DNA from: Stratiolaelaps scimitus
Lineage: Eukaryota > Arthropoda > Arachnida > Mesostigmata > Laelapidae
Assembly: GCA_019614645.1 (NCBI GenBank)
Contig: JABWDB010000019.1
Span: 2,960,501-3,024,500, forward strand
DNA length: 64,000 nucleotides
Direction: 5' to 3'
Shown here: positions 52,700 through 62,721 of the stretch, in pieces
How the letters are laid out: each line of letters starts with the position of its first letter
How positions within the stretch are numbered: position 1 is the stretch's first letter
The notes under the pieces: generated by a model
Seen by the model: only the letters and a program-made list of their open reading frames with translations
Told to the model about the DNA's origin: nothing
Databases searched by the model: none
Position numbers and translations under genes: made by a program

Positions 52700-53680
52700 A
52701 CAATGATACACGGGCGTCAAACGGAACTTCAGTCGACCTCGCCTGTAAAATACCATGAAATATACAATGTGAGTAGATTCGATCCAGTTTATAATTACAA
52801 AATAAGCTAGAAGTGTTATTGCTTTAGCGAAGTACGTTAATCTTGTAGGTGGACGGTTTTGATATCGTTTCGAATCCAATGAAAATTTCAATCTGATACG
52901 TGAGCATTGCAAGATTAACCAAGGACGTCTAAGTATTAAGTGCGAGGTGAAGGTTTAGAGTTATATTGAGAGATTGAGTGACATTCTTAAAATAGCTGAA
53001 TGTGATACCCTAATAAATCTACCTCTAACACTTTCACGGCCACGTCTAGCTTGGAACGAACAGTCATCGTCTCTAACCTTCTCCTGCGTTAAGTATTCAT
53101 AGACACGTATGCATTTGCTATGTTTCTTAAGAGACCGTCGTTGTGCGATGCTAGCCACGACTCGAATGCGGAGTTCTCTGAAGTCCACAACGTACATTGC
53201 CTTAACTTAAAAGCTTAAATTGGACTCACGAGCATAGCTATAGCATATTCCGTTTACAGCTGTCCTACGTATTTTCAGCGTTAGATGAGATGATAGAAAC
53301 GAATGGACTGAACACTCAGAACAAAAGTAATTTGGATTAAATTGATTATGCTGTGTACACAGATTCGTGCTCGAATCAGCCCAATGAAGAAGACGTTTGC
53401 GACGGGTGCTCATGATTAGTTTTGTTCACTCTGTCAAATGGTTGAATTTTTGCAATTAGCAAGACGTTGGATTCCTCGATACCTCGATTATTTCTACAGA
53501 GATGCACATCGCGTCAAAAGGATAGCCCACCCCCATGTAAGTAGCTCTGAAGTTTCGCATTCAGTCATTCAAATGTACCACATTTCAGGAACATTCCACG
53601 AATATTTTGCTATTTAACTCGGACATTTGATATCGGAAATTGTCGTTTTGAGGTTGCGTCAAAATAAATGGTTATACTTA
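52700..53680. other. Intergenic, no gene recognised
   Basis: Several frames of 60-80 codons on the minus strand have no recognisable motif or copy. No hairpin or repeat was noted. Confidence 0.55.
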
Positions 53681-53681
53681 C

Positions 53682-53713
53682 TCAATTATGATATTTAATG
53701 CTGATTTCTTTAC
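53682..53713 (-). CDS. Undecad-family terminal exon (orphan, same locus as exon at 57.3 kb)
   Basis: A 32-nt exon after acceptor GGCTAG encodes KEISIKYHN and TGA, the same length and phase as exon 4 of genes A and B. Its likely exon 3 is 57358-57298, with the R1-clade element at 53.9-57.1 kb lying in the intron. Confidence 0.45.
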
Positions 53714-53914
53714 CTAGCCTAATTGCTACATATTCACGACAATGTACTTTGTGGTCTAAATTGATGTTAAGCGCGGCTAGGTCAACAAATCATACTTATA
53801 CCTCCGTGCCTACTAAAAACAGTTGTGAATATTTATCTACATATGACCGGAAAATAAAAATAGATTTTTGCAACCGATTAGATGTGACGCTTTATATGAC
53901 GCTACCTTCTCTCT

Positions 53915-56900
53915 TATAGCTTATGTGAACAACATGGGCAGAAGACACGCCACCGATTTGTATCTACTGTCAGAGCCGAACAGGGCCAGGGCGACCGGCA
54001 GGACCTCCTGGTTCTCGGATCCCAGCCAAGATACGGCGTGTGGGCCCTCTGAAACAGGCAGCATCACCACCAGGGATGGAGGAGCAGGCCAAGGGTAGTC
54101 ATGGGTCACGGTTAATATCAAGGTTAGCCTTTTCAGTTGTTACTTCTCCCCTAACAAAAGCGAAATTGAGTTTTTAGCATTCTTGGAAGAGCTCAGCCGG
54201 GCGACAAGAGGCAGACGAGGAAGCGGTGACCTAGTCGTAGTCGGTGGCGACTTCAACGCCAAGTCAAGAGCCTGGGGCTCTGACCGGACGGACTCTAGAG
54301 GTCACATACTGAAGGAGTGGTTGAGCCAGGAGGGGCTAGTAGTCTGCAACGAGGGCAGAGAGCCCACTTTTTGCAGAAGAAATCAGATGAGTCACATCGA
54401 CATCACGGCGGTGGATGAGGGGGGACGGGCCCGCATTCGCGATTGGAGGGTGGAAGAGGACGAGCTGTTAAGTGATCATAGACCGATCACCTTTAAAATA
54501 ATAGAAGGTGACGGCAACGATACGTCGAGTCCTCAAGGACAAGGCCTCCGGAAGCAATGGCAGATGGGGAAGATCAGCAAGACCATTCTGATACAGAAGT
54601 TCAACGAATCGTATCCCCGCAGGGACCACGGGAATAACGAGGAAGGAGAGGACGATGACGACGACAATGAAGAGGAAGAGCTCACCCCGGAACGTATGCA
54701 GTTCATCCTAGAGGAAAGCTGCAAGGCAGCATCGGAGCCGGGTACAGGATGGCGGAGCGGGCCTACCAACAGGAAACCCATGTACTGGTGGAACGAGGAG
54801 ATAGCGCAGGCCAGGAGGGTGTGTAACAGAACCCGGAGAAAAGTCACAAGGGGCAGAAGGGTTACGAGCAACGCCGATACACATGCGAGTGCAATGCTTC
54901 TACACCAATCGTTACAGGAGTACAGGACGGTACGGAAGGAACTGCAGCGTCTCATCAAGAAGGCCAAACGAAAAGCCTGGAAAGAGCTTATAGACTCGGT
55001 TGGGCGCGACATGTGGGGACTACCGTATCAGATCGTCCGCAACAAGTTCAAGAGAGCGGCCCCGGAAATCCCCAACGCGGACCTGGAGGAGGTCGTGAGG
55101 AGCCTCTTCCCGGTTCAGCAGTGGCGAGGAGATGACCGAATCGACCTAGGGGAAGGTGACGAGGTAGAGGAGGTGACAAGCGATGAGCTGGCAGCAGCCA
55201 GAGAGCGGCTGGCGACGGGGAAAGCAGCCGGCCCCGAAGGCATACCGGCCGAAATAGTACGAATGTTCGTTGCGAGACGGTCCTCGCAGGTAAGAAAAAT
55301 GTTTACAGGGCTGATCAGGCAAGGCGAATTCCCCAGCGTCTGGAAACGAGCCCACTTGGCGTTAATTCCTAAACCGGGAGGGGGGAACTCTAAAAGGCCC
55401 ATATGCCTACTTAACTCCGCGGGGAAGCTCTACGAGCACATTTTGCACGAGCGGATTAAGAAAGAAATCGAGCGCTTGGGTGCACTGTCGGACAGACAGC
55501 ACGGATTTCGGAAGGGGAGATCCACTTTCGGGCCGCTGGAGCAGGTGCTGCAGACGGCAGGGAAGGAGGTAGTGGCCTCACAGAGCACAAGAAAGCTCGT
55601 CCTGGTCCTAATGCTGAACGTGAAGAACGCGTTCAACACGGTCAGCTGGAGGGAGGTCATCAGGAGGGTCGTCTCCTCCTACCTATCAGAAAGACTAGTT
55701 GAAGCTCAGGGCCACGCGTTCACGGTACATGCAGGCGTCCCGCAGGGGTCTATTCTGGGCCCAACACTTTGGAACCTGGTCTATGACGGGGTCTTGGAGG
55801 TCGTGCTACCCGATGGAGTCGAGTCGCTCGCGTACGCAGACGACCTTGCTCTCGTTGCTCGGGCCAAGGATGTAGAGACCCTAAAGGGGGCCGTCGAGGA
55901 AGCTTTAGACAGAGTGGCGGAGTGGATGGCATACCACCACCTGAACCTCGCGCCGGCGAAGACTGAGGCGGTCTTCCTGACAGGAAGGAAAAGAGTGGGA
56001 GACTTGGTGCTCCATGTAGAGGGCCACCCTATACGGGTCAAAAGGGATGCTAGATATCTAGGGGTCCAACTGGACCAGGGCCTTTCTGGTCGGCCTCACA
56101 TCGCCCTGGTCACAAAGAAAGTGGCGCGCGTATCGGCCAATCTGGCCATGATTCTACCTAGGGTAGGAGGTGCGTTCGAGGAGAAACGCCGACTGATGGC
56201 GGTTGTCGCGGAGTCAATGGCTCTCTACGCCGCCCCGGTCTGGGGTGGGGTGGCACTGAGGTTCGGCGCCAACACGAGGGCTTTGAGGTCAGCTCAGCGA
56301 GTGCTGGCGATTAGGGTTGCCCGGGCCTATCGCACGGTGTCAACTAGGGCCCTGCTGGTCGTGGCTCGCGTGCTGCCGTGGGACCTCCTTGCTGGGGAGC
56401 GTAGAGAGCGATTTATGGACGGCGATCTAGATCTCACGGAGGCTCACCGGACAACACTGCAAAAGTGGCAGAATGAGTGGAGTAGACGGCCCGACAACGG
56501 GAAAGGCCGATGGACCAAGGAACTTATCCCTGTATTGCGAGATTGGTACGACCGGCCGGGGGGGGAGATGACCTACTGGACAGAGCAGATACTGACCGGA
56601 CATGGCCAGTTCCAGACCTATATGGTCAAGATCGGCAAAGCGCACATGGATACATGCGTTCTCTGCGACAGCGGCAGGACCGACGGGGTCGAACACACCC
56701 TTCTCGAATGCACAGCGCTGGCTGAACCGAGGAGCAGGCGCCCTACTGCGATCAGAGGCACGACGATTGGGCAGATGGTGAGTCACATGATGACTTCCTG
56801 CGACGCGTGGGAGGAGGTCACCGGACGGTTTGGGGACATCATGAGGGCCAAGGAGGAGCTCGAAAAGGTTCGACGGGCGCGCTTCGGCGCTGAGCACGGG

Positions 56901-57100
56901 GGAGAGAGCCACAACTCGGTACCCGGATCACAAAGGGTAGGGATAAGGGGAGAGACAGCCACTGATAGCAGCGAGGCTTATGGCGCACCCCTGGAGGGTG
57001 GGATGACGGGAGATTAGAGCTTCAACACCCGTTGTTTTGAAGTATTGCTTACGTCGTTCCAAACCAACTAGGGGTGGGGGGGAACACGGGTTTTAGTGAG
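53915..57100 (+). mobile_element. R1-clade non-LTR retrotransposon, 5'-truncated
   Basis: ORF2 starts within the endonuclease near 53915, and there is no ORF1. The endonuclease frame has one TAG (54096-54098) before the long open frame. The 3' UTR begins after 57019. The 3' end is unclear because a tandem duplication starts at 57105. It interrupts a copy of the array middle part: the 53.65-53.9 kb and 57.1-57.4 kb flanks are adjacent blocks in the 22 kb and 33 kb units. Confidence 0.8.
54183..57017 (+). pseudogene. R1-clade ORF2, 944-codon frame with dead RT
   Basis: The endonuclease part shows VVVGGDFNAKSRAWGSD, SHIDITAVDEG and LSDHRPITF. The same frame continues upstream of the first ATG across TAG 54096-54098 to DLYLLSEPNRAR, so the real endonuclease start is lost. 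RT: KAAGPEGIPAEIV, HGFRKGRSTFGPLEQV, motif A reads LMLNVKNAFN with Asn at residue 479 where a catalytic Asp is expected, GVPQGSILGPTLWNL, and YADD at 551-554. The C-terminus has the zinc knuckle CVLCDSGRTDGVEHTLLEC near 825-845. By RT chemistry the Asp-to-Asn change should abolish polymerisation. Otherwise intact for 944 codons, so decay appears recent. The C-terminus matches the fragment at 30.7-31.2 kb. Confidence 0.85.
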
Positions 57101-57297
57101 TTTAAGAGGCTCACACTACGTGACAAGAGGCTGTTCTGTCACGAATGTGCATTACGCGTTCCCGAAACCCCCCATAACAAAAAAAAAAAGCTTATGTGAA
57201 CAAGAAAGTATTTGCAAGAAAGTGTATGTCATCCGTTTTGTTGTCATAGTCACAAAACGAGGATTCCGTAACCTATAACGAATGGCGCTATACTTAC

Positions 57298-57358
57298 CTG
57301 CATTCACAATACTCGCAACGACTTCGCTGATGAAGGTCCCTGTGGTGTCACCGAGCCC
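57298..57358 (-). CDS. Undecad-family exon 3 (orphan)
   Basis: 61 nt between acceptor CGATTTAG and donor GTAAGTATAG, phase 0 to 1. Encodes GLGDTTGTFISEVVASIVNA. Flanking intron sequence matches exon 3 of genes A and B, while the encoded residues differ. No exon 1 or 2 was found to its right. Confidence 0.5.
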
Positions 57359-57416
57359 CTAAATCGAATTAAAAGGAGCTTTCTTTTAATTAAACTGTCA
57401 AAAATCGGGGTCACTT

Positions 57417-57827
57417 TTAACCAAAGAAACAAGTTTCCTCAGCGCCTACAAACGATTGCCATGATCGCTGTGGTGTAAAACAGAGTTTCTCCGCCAGTTT
57501 TTTAAGATTCACTTGCAAATTAAGTCCGCTGTGCGAGTAAGATTGTATATATTTGTCGTATTTAACACTGTGGACAACAAAGGGACAATCGGGTGAGGCT
57601 TTAATATGCATTATATAGTCAATTATAGCTGCAGTTCGGTTATGGAATGATGAATATTTCATAAATTGGAGAGGTTTCCTACCGGTGTATATAGATTTAA
57701 TACCGTTCTTATTTTTTAATTGAGCCAAAAGTAAACACATAGACACAAACACACTCACTTTGGCTTGACTGAATAAAATACCGCATATCTCAATACGACT
57801 CCAGTCCATGCGATGCATTCTCTGCAA
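57417..57827 (-). other. Duplicated 136-codon frame of unknown status
   Basis: An open frame beginning MQRMHRMDWSRIEIC, repeated identically at 58501-58911 because of the tandem duplication. It overlaps the intron between family exons 3 and 4 and has no recognisable domain. Identity of the two copies says nothing about selection because the duplication is recent. Probably chance. Confidence 0.2.
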
Positions 57828-57970
57828 GAGCTCCTGTCATTATTCCAAATATACACTAGTACGAAAGCCCCACAGTAGCGCTGCACATAGATGGACAGCT
57901 CAGCGCGCATGTGTATCAGGCATTCCCGTAATCTCAAAAAAAAAAGATATAAACTAAACGCTGCACTTAT

Positions 57971-58442
57971 TCAACCATGATGTTTGATGTTCACTTCGTT
58001 CCCTGACATTTTTATGATAAATTCTCGAGAACTCGAGAATATATCATAAAAATGTCAGGGCAGCAAAAGAGTCGCATAGAGCATACCGTTGCAGTGAACG
58101 AGACATGGATCAGGCTGTATAGGGGACCTGAACAAAATCAAGTGAAACAGTGGTTACGACCAGGCAATGGCGGTAGCAGTACCAACTAGAGGCTCACACT
58201 ACGTGACAAGAGGCTGTTCTGTCACGAATGTGCATTACGCGTTCCCGAAACCCCCCATAACAAAAAAAAAAAAGCTTATGTGAACAAGAAAGTATTTGCA
58301 AGAAAGTGTATGTCATCCGTTTTGTTGTCATAGTCACAAAACGAGGATTCCGTAACCTATAACGAATGGCGCTATACTTACCTGCATTCACAATACTCGC
58401 AACGACTTCGCTGATGAAGGTCCCTGTGGTGTCACCGAGCCC
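57971..58442 (-). CDS. Undecad-family exons 3 and 4 (duplicated partial gene)
   Basis: Exon 3 at 58442-58382 is identical to 57358-57298. Exon 4 at 58002-57971 is 32 nt and encodes NEVNIKHHG and TGA, matching the conserved terminal exon (KEISIKYHD in gene A). The exon 4 acceptor CAG lies within one arm of a 60-bp palindrome. A further copy of exon 4 is at 59086-59055. With no signal-peptide exon this is likely a partial or dead gene. Confidence 0.45.
58001..58060. repeat. 60-bp near-perfect palindrome, copy 1
   Basis: Two 30-bp arms with no spacer, starting CCCTGACATTTTTATGATAA and ending with its complement; 28 of 30 positions pair. Immediately right of it is a mariner transposase fragment. 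It may be two terminal inverted repeats placed end to end. Confidence 0.9.
58061..58187 (+). pseudogene. Mariner transposase fragment (duplicated piece)
   Basis: EHTVAVNETWIRLYRGPEQN followed by QVKQWLRPG, the same central region as the relic at 48.05 kb, cut at the duplication junction. Confidence 0.6.
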
Positions 58443-59273
58443 CTAAATCGAATTAAAAGGAGCTTTCTTTTAATTAAACTGTCAAAAATCGGGGTCACTT
58501 TTAACCAAAGAAACAAGTTTCCTCAGCGCCTACAAACGATTGCCATGATCGCTGTGGTGTAAAACAGAGTTTCTCCGCCAGTTTTTTAAGATTCACTTGC
58601 AAATTAAGTCCGCTGTGCGAGTAAGATTGTATATATTTGTCGTATTTAACACTGTGGACAACAAAGGGACAATCGGGTGAGGCTTTAATATGCATTATAT
58701 AGTCAATTATAGCTGCAGTTCGGTTATGGAATGATGAATATTTCATAAATTGGAGAGGTTTCCTACCGGTGTATATAGATTTAATACCGTTCTTATTTTT
58801 TAATTGAGCCAAAAGTAAACACATAGACACAAACACACTCACTTTGGCTTGACTGAATAAAATACCGCATATCTCAATACGACTCCAGTCCATGCGATGC
58901 ATTCTCTGCAAGAGCTCCTGTCATTATTCCAAATATACACTAGTACGAAAGTCCCACAGTAGCGCTGCACATAGATGGACAGCTCAGCGCGCATGTGTAT
59001 CAGGCATTCCCGTAATCTCAAAAAAAAAAGATATAAACTAAACGCTGCACTTATTCAACCATGATGTTTGATGTTCACTTCGTTCCCTGACATTTTTATG
59101 ATAAATTCTCGAGAACTCGAGAATATATCATAAAAATGTCAGGGCAGCAAAAGAGTCGCATAGAGCATACCGTTGCAGTGAACGAGACATGGATCAGGCT
59201 GTATAGGGGACCTGAACAAAATCAAGTGAAACAGTGGTTACGACCAGGCAATGGCGGTAGCAGTACCAACTAG
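58188..59273. repeat. Tandem duplication, copy 2
   Basis: Direct copy of 57105-58187. Its mariner fragment continues further right, to about 59450, showing that copy 2 is the parental right end. Confidence 0.95.
59085..59144. repeat. 60-bp near-perfect palindrome, copy 2
   Basis: The same structure in the second copy of the tandem duplication. Confidence 0.9.
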
Positions 59274-59450
59274 ATTCGAGCCTAAAGAAATGGTAGCACC
59301 TGCTACGGATTTCAACGGAATTTGCTACTACTACGAGATTTTGGGCCCAAACGAAAAAATTGACTCGGATCGGTATCTCGAGCACTTGAAGGGACTCATG
59401 AATAATTGGAAGTGCAATAGGAGCTCGCCACCACGTACCCGGCCTCTTCC
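59145..59450 (+). pseudogene. Mariner transposase fragment (parental copy)
   Basis: As at 58061 but continuing past TAG through text homologous to 47890-47960 (VMVALAMDFNG region). N-E-x-W again replaces the expected D-E-x-W. Frameshifted. Confidence 0.6.
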
Positions 59451-59519
59451 TCCTGGTTGACCTGGCCTGCCGCTGCCCTTCCCATCTAACCGTGGCCGAC
59501 GCCGTCATCAGCTCCAAGT

Positions 59520-59857
59520 GCGTGGAAATAAGATACATCCAGAATTATGCATGTCATATAAGGCGTTCTGCAGGTATTGTTGGCTCGTGTTCGGGACACA
59601 CTCAGAGTTTCGCATGAGGCGCAATTGGAAAACACATTATGGATAACGCGATCGAGAAAGATCGAGAACGGAAGACTTCTTCGAGTTCCTATGATCGTGC
59701 TATAGGTACTGATGTCACCACGACTGAGACATCTTTGTCTATGATAATAAAACGTCCTTCCTATGCGCAATTGTTAGTTGGTGTAGCTTTAAGCCCGCAG
59801 CGCCGCCGCAGGATAAGTTCGATATATAAGATCTGTTAGACATTTTTTTGTTAAATG
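59520..59857 (+). repeat. Dispersed repeat Z, copy 3, left part
   Basis: Contains GGCGTTCTGCAGGTATTGTT and CACTCAGAGTTTCGCATG, matching Z copy 1 inverted. Ends at TGTTAAATGT, where the CR1-like element begins. Confidence 0.65.
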
Positions 59858-62592
59858 TTTCAAGTTTCAAGTTTCAAAAATCAGGTTTATTTTCGGAACT
59901 GCAATATAATACGCTTTAGTTCTCGATAAAATAAAAATAAATAAAAGAGATAAAAATAAAATAAAAGGGGGTGCTTTTTGCACCTCAGCTCACACTGATA
60001 CCAAAAGCATCACATATAAATGCACGATATTCGAAACGAAATTACACAGCCGATGATATCGCAATATACACAATATAATATATACAATATAATATTATTT
60101 ACACATTACAGTGTCAACAATACGTGTAGCCCTTATCACAATTATTTCACAGTGTTCATTAAAAATCCTTTTGCCGCCTCTGCAAACTTTTTTGCTGACT
60201 TAAGTGAACGAATCTCATGAGGAAGCGATGTCCAGACCATTGGCAGCTGGCAAGCGAGGGCATGTCGGCTAGATTCTCTCCTGACGAACGGTATCACAAA
60301 CTCAGTTGGTCGGCGGGCTGTTCGTCTCATTACAGCCACTAACGGAAAGGCGATATCAGCAGGGATAATACCTTTAGATATTTTAAAAGCTATGAGAGCG
60401 ACATGGAGTGCATACAAAACCCTCAGCTTAGGTAGCGAGTATTTTCCCATGATGTCGCTGACGGAGTCTGAGCGGCGCTTATTAAAGACTACACGGATAG
60501 CGTCATTCTGGACTATCTCTCCCCTCTTCAATATACCTTTGTAGCCACCCCCCCAGACCGCAAGGCCGTAACATAAAAGCGGCATGAGCAGAGCGTTGTA
60601 TAGCCTCAGCAAGCCCTCAGTCGGGATGCCGAGTTCCTTCAGGCGACGAAGCATGGCAATAACTGCGTAGCACTTTGGTAGGAATGACTGGAGATGTTTA
60701 TGCCACTTAAGAGTATCATGTAAGGTTATGCCAAGACACCTCACTGATTCAGACCACGGGAGCAACTCTCCACAAAGATGCACCGGCACCATCTGCACAG
60801 ACCTCTGCGGCAGACGGAATAATGAGATGTTTGTCTTCTTGGCGTTAATCACCAAACCGAAGGCTTCAAAAGTCCCTACGATGTCCTCAACCCTCTTGAG
60901 GGCCACTTCTATATCACTTTGGACTGAGGTCGAGCGGATGCGGAACAAGAGAGACGTGTCGTCTGCGTACGCAATAGCCTTCCCACATCCAACAGCTGAT
61001 ATTTTAAGCAGAACAAAGTTGAATAGAATGATGAACATAAACGGACCCAAGATAGAGCCCTGCGGAGTACCAATGTCCATCGTATACCAATCTGATTCGA
61101 CGCCATCTACCTTCACCGCCTGTCTTCGTGCACTGAGGTACGAGTTGAACCACTCAACAACCTGCGTGCCGCAGCTAAGGCACTCCAGAGCCTGTAGGAA
61201 GTACGAGTGCCGCAGGCAGTTGAAGGCTGCGGAGATGTCTAGGAAAACTCCAAGGCATAGTAGATTGTTTTCGACCGAGTCCGAAATCTCTTGCCACATG
61301 TGGGCTAGAGCTAGCTCTGTCGAGCGAGCCCTTCGAAAACCAAATTGAGTGGGCGAAAGGAAGTTGAGTCCGCGGAGGTGCCTTTTCAGTTTACCCATTA
61401 CAATTTTTTTAAGAACCTTAGACAAATAATCGATAAGAGATATAGGCCGGTAATTGGCCGCATCTTGCGGATCACCCTTGTTTTTGAAGAGCGGGATGAC
61501 CGTGGCGTCTTTTAGCCTGACCGGAAAGCGACCACTTCTTAATGACAGATTAATTATATGCGCAAGGGGGCCTGCAAGAGACGCAGAGGCCAACTTCACG
61601 AGCATGCTGGGCACACCCACAGCTCCACAACTCCAGTTGGCCTTAGTGGAATCAAGGGTTTCCTTGACCATCCCCGTGTTTGTATCAGAAAACTCCAACA
61701 AGGGACCGTGAGCTGACCAAATAGAGCTTAGCACCGGCCTTATATCATCCTCAACCGGGAGAGCCGCCACTGTCCGAGAACCCACCTGCGCAAAGTGTCG
61801 GTTTAATTCGTTGGCAATGATTTGTGGTTCGTCCACTGTCCTTCCCCCCACTACAATGCTTCCAGGTAGCGTAGCCCTCTGCCTACCCTTACCACAGGAT
61901 GCCTTTAGGAAATCCCATAAACGTTTCGAGTTCCCTTTAAGGATATCGAACTGTCGTTTATAAAATGCAGTTCTGGCTGCTTGTACCTGGAGCCGGTACT
62001 TGCGAAGGCTAATATAAAACGCATCTTTAGATTCTGTCGAGCCTACCTTTCTAAACCATTTATGAAGTTTATTGACCGAATGTCTCATACTCCTGAGCCT
62101 AGCATTAAACCGGAATCCATTCCGCCGCGGCTGCACTTTCGACTCGGTTTTAGTGAAGCATCTTATGTACTCTTGCTCTAACGTCGAGCTAAATGCCGCA
62201 AACGCCTCGTCGACGTCAACCGTATCGTATACACTCAGCCAGCTGAGCCTGCCAGTGCTCTCCACAAAACCCCTGATACTATCACTGTCATGCCTTCTGA
62301 CTGATATAGGCAAGCAGGGAGGAGCATTCCAAAAATCAACGGAAGCCCTACCCGTTAAAGTGACCGCCACAGGAAAATGGTCAGAGAAGATAGGCGTACA
62401 CCACACGGCCGACGAAATCTCTACAAAATCCTCGCAGTTCCTTATCGCGACATGGTCAATACAAGTGCCAGATGCAGGACGGGTTACCTTGTCTATCAAA
62501 AAATGACAGTTCCTTGACAAAAAGAAGGCCAAATAATCCTCGCAAAATGACTTCGCCAGCAGATTAACGTTAGAATCGCCCATAATAACGCT
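59858..62592 (-). mobile_element. CR1-like non-LTR retrotransposon inside repeat Z
   Basis: 2.7 kb, bounded by TGTTAAATGT (59848-59857) and TGTCAAATGT (62593-62602), an apparent 10-bp target duplication with one mismatch. The 3' end (left) carries a TTTCAAG tandem tail and GCAGTTCCGAAAATAAA. It is truncated within the endonuclease on the right. Confidence 0.8.
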
Positions 62593-62721
62593 TGTCAAAT
62601 GTAACAGACAATGGTTAGCAAACTGTGACCTTGCTAATGTGTAAAAAGTGCAACAATCCGCTATATAAAGGATCATGACTAGAACGGTCAGAGTACAGTC
62701 TGAGGTATTCTGTTCGAGCAT
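60142..62721 (-). CDS. CR1-like LINE endonuclease (partial) and reverse transcriptase, 859 aa open frame
   Basis: The first about 44 codons come from repeat Z outside the element; homology begins at VIMGDSNVNLL. Endonuclease: GTCIDHVAI, SDHFPVAV. RT: NYRPISLIDYL, FGFRRARSTELALAH, motif A DISAAFNCL, IGTPQGSILGP and YADD near residue 584. C-terminal landmarks QNDAIRVVFNKRRSDSVSDI and TARRPTEFVIPF match the 905-residue protein at 8.8 kb; the two differ throughout, so they are separate lineages of one family. No internal stops. As with its relative, the 5' half of the endonuclease is missing, so the copy cannot be autonomous. Confidence 0.83.
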   Translation of the reverse strand: MLEQNTSDCTLTVLVMILYIADCCTFYTLARSQFANHCLLHLTSVIMGDSNVNLLAKSFCEDYLAFFLSRNCHFLIDKVTRPASGTCIDHVAIRNCEDFVEISSAVWCTPIFSDHFPVAVTLTGRASVDFWNAPPCLPISVRRHDSDSIRGFVESTGRLSWLSVYDTVDVDEAFAAFSSTLEQEYIRCFTKTESKVQPRRNGFRFNARLRSMRHSVNKLHKWFRKVGSTESKDAFYISLRKYRLQVQAARTAFYKRQFDILKGNSKRLWDFLKASCGKGRQRATLPGSIVVGGRTVDEPQIIANELNRHFAQVGSRTVAALPVEDDIRPVLSSIWSAHGPLLEFSDTNTGMVKETLDSTKANWSCGAVGVPSMLVKLASASLAGPLAHIINLSLRSGRFPVRLKDATVIPLFKNKGDPQDAANYRPISLIDYLSKVLKKIVMGKLKRHLRGLNFLSPTQFGFRRARSTELALAHMWQEISDSVENNLLCLGVFLDISAAFNCLRHSYFLQALECLSCGTQVVEWFNSYLSARRQAVKVDGVESDWYTMDIGTPQGSILGPFMFIILFNFVLLKISAVGCGKAIAYADDTSLLFRIRSTSVQSDIEVALKRVEDIVGTFEAFGLVINAKKTNISLFRLPQRSVQMVPVHLCGELLPWSESVRCLGITLHDTLKWHKHLQSFLPKCYAVIAMLRRLKELGIPTEGLLRLYNALLMPLLCYGLAVWGGGYKGILKRGEIVQNDAIRVVFNKRRSDSVSDIMGKYSLPKLRVLYALHVALIAFKISKGIIPADIAFPLVAVMRRTARRPTEFVIPFVRRESSRHALACQLPMVWTSLPHEIRSLKSAKKFAEAAKGFLMNTVK

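Larger units (their letters stand above)
57105..58187. repeat. Tandem duplication, copy 1
   Basis: About 1,083 bp, directly repeated at 58188-59273. Copies differ by one A in a poly(A) run and AAAGCCCC versus AAAGTCCC. The junction carries ACTAGAGG. Both copies contain the same family exons, hairpin and mariner fragment. Confidence 0.95.

Noticed and set aside
54533..55012. Minus-strand Ser-rich frame of 159 codons
   Set aside because: Antisense of the acidic, low-complexity part of R1-clade ORF2.
59194..59538. 114-codon minus-strand frame
   Set aside because: Lies across the end of the mariner fragment in antisense; no domain and no conserved copy in frame.
60728..61348. Plus-strand frame of 206 codons inside the second CR1-like element
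   Set aside because: Antisense shadow of RT; it parallels the shadow at 9454-9978 because the coding strands are homologous.
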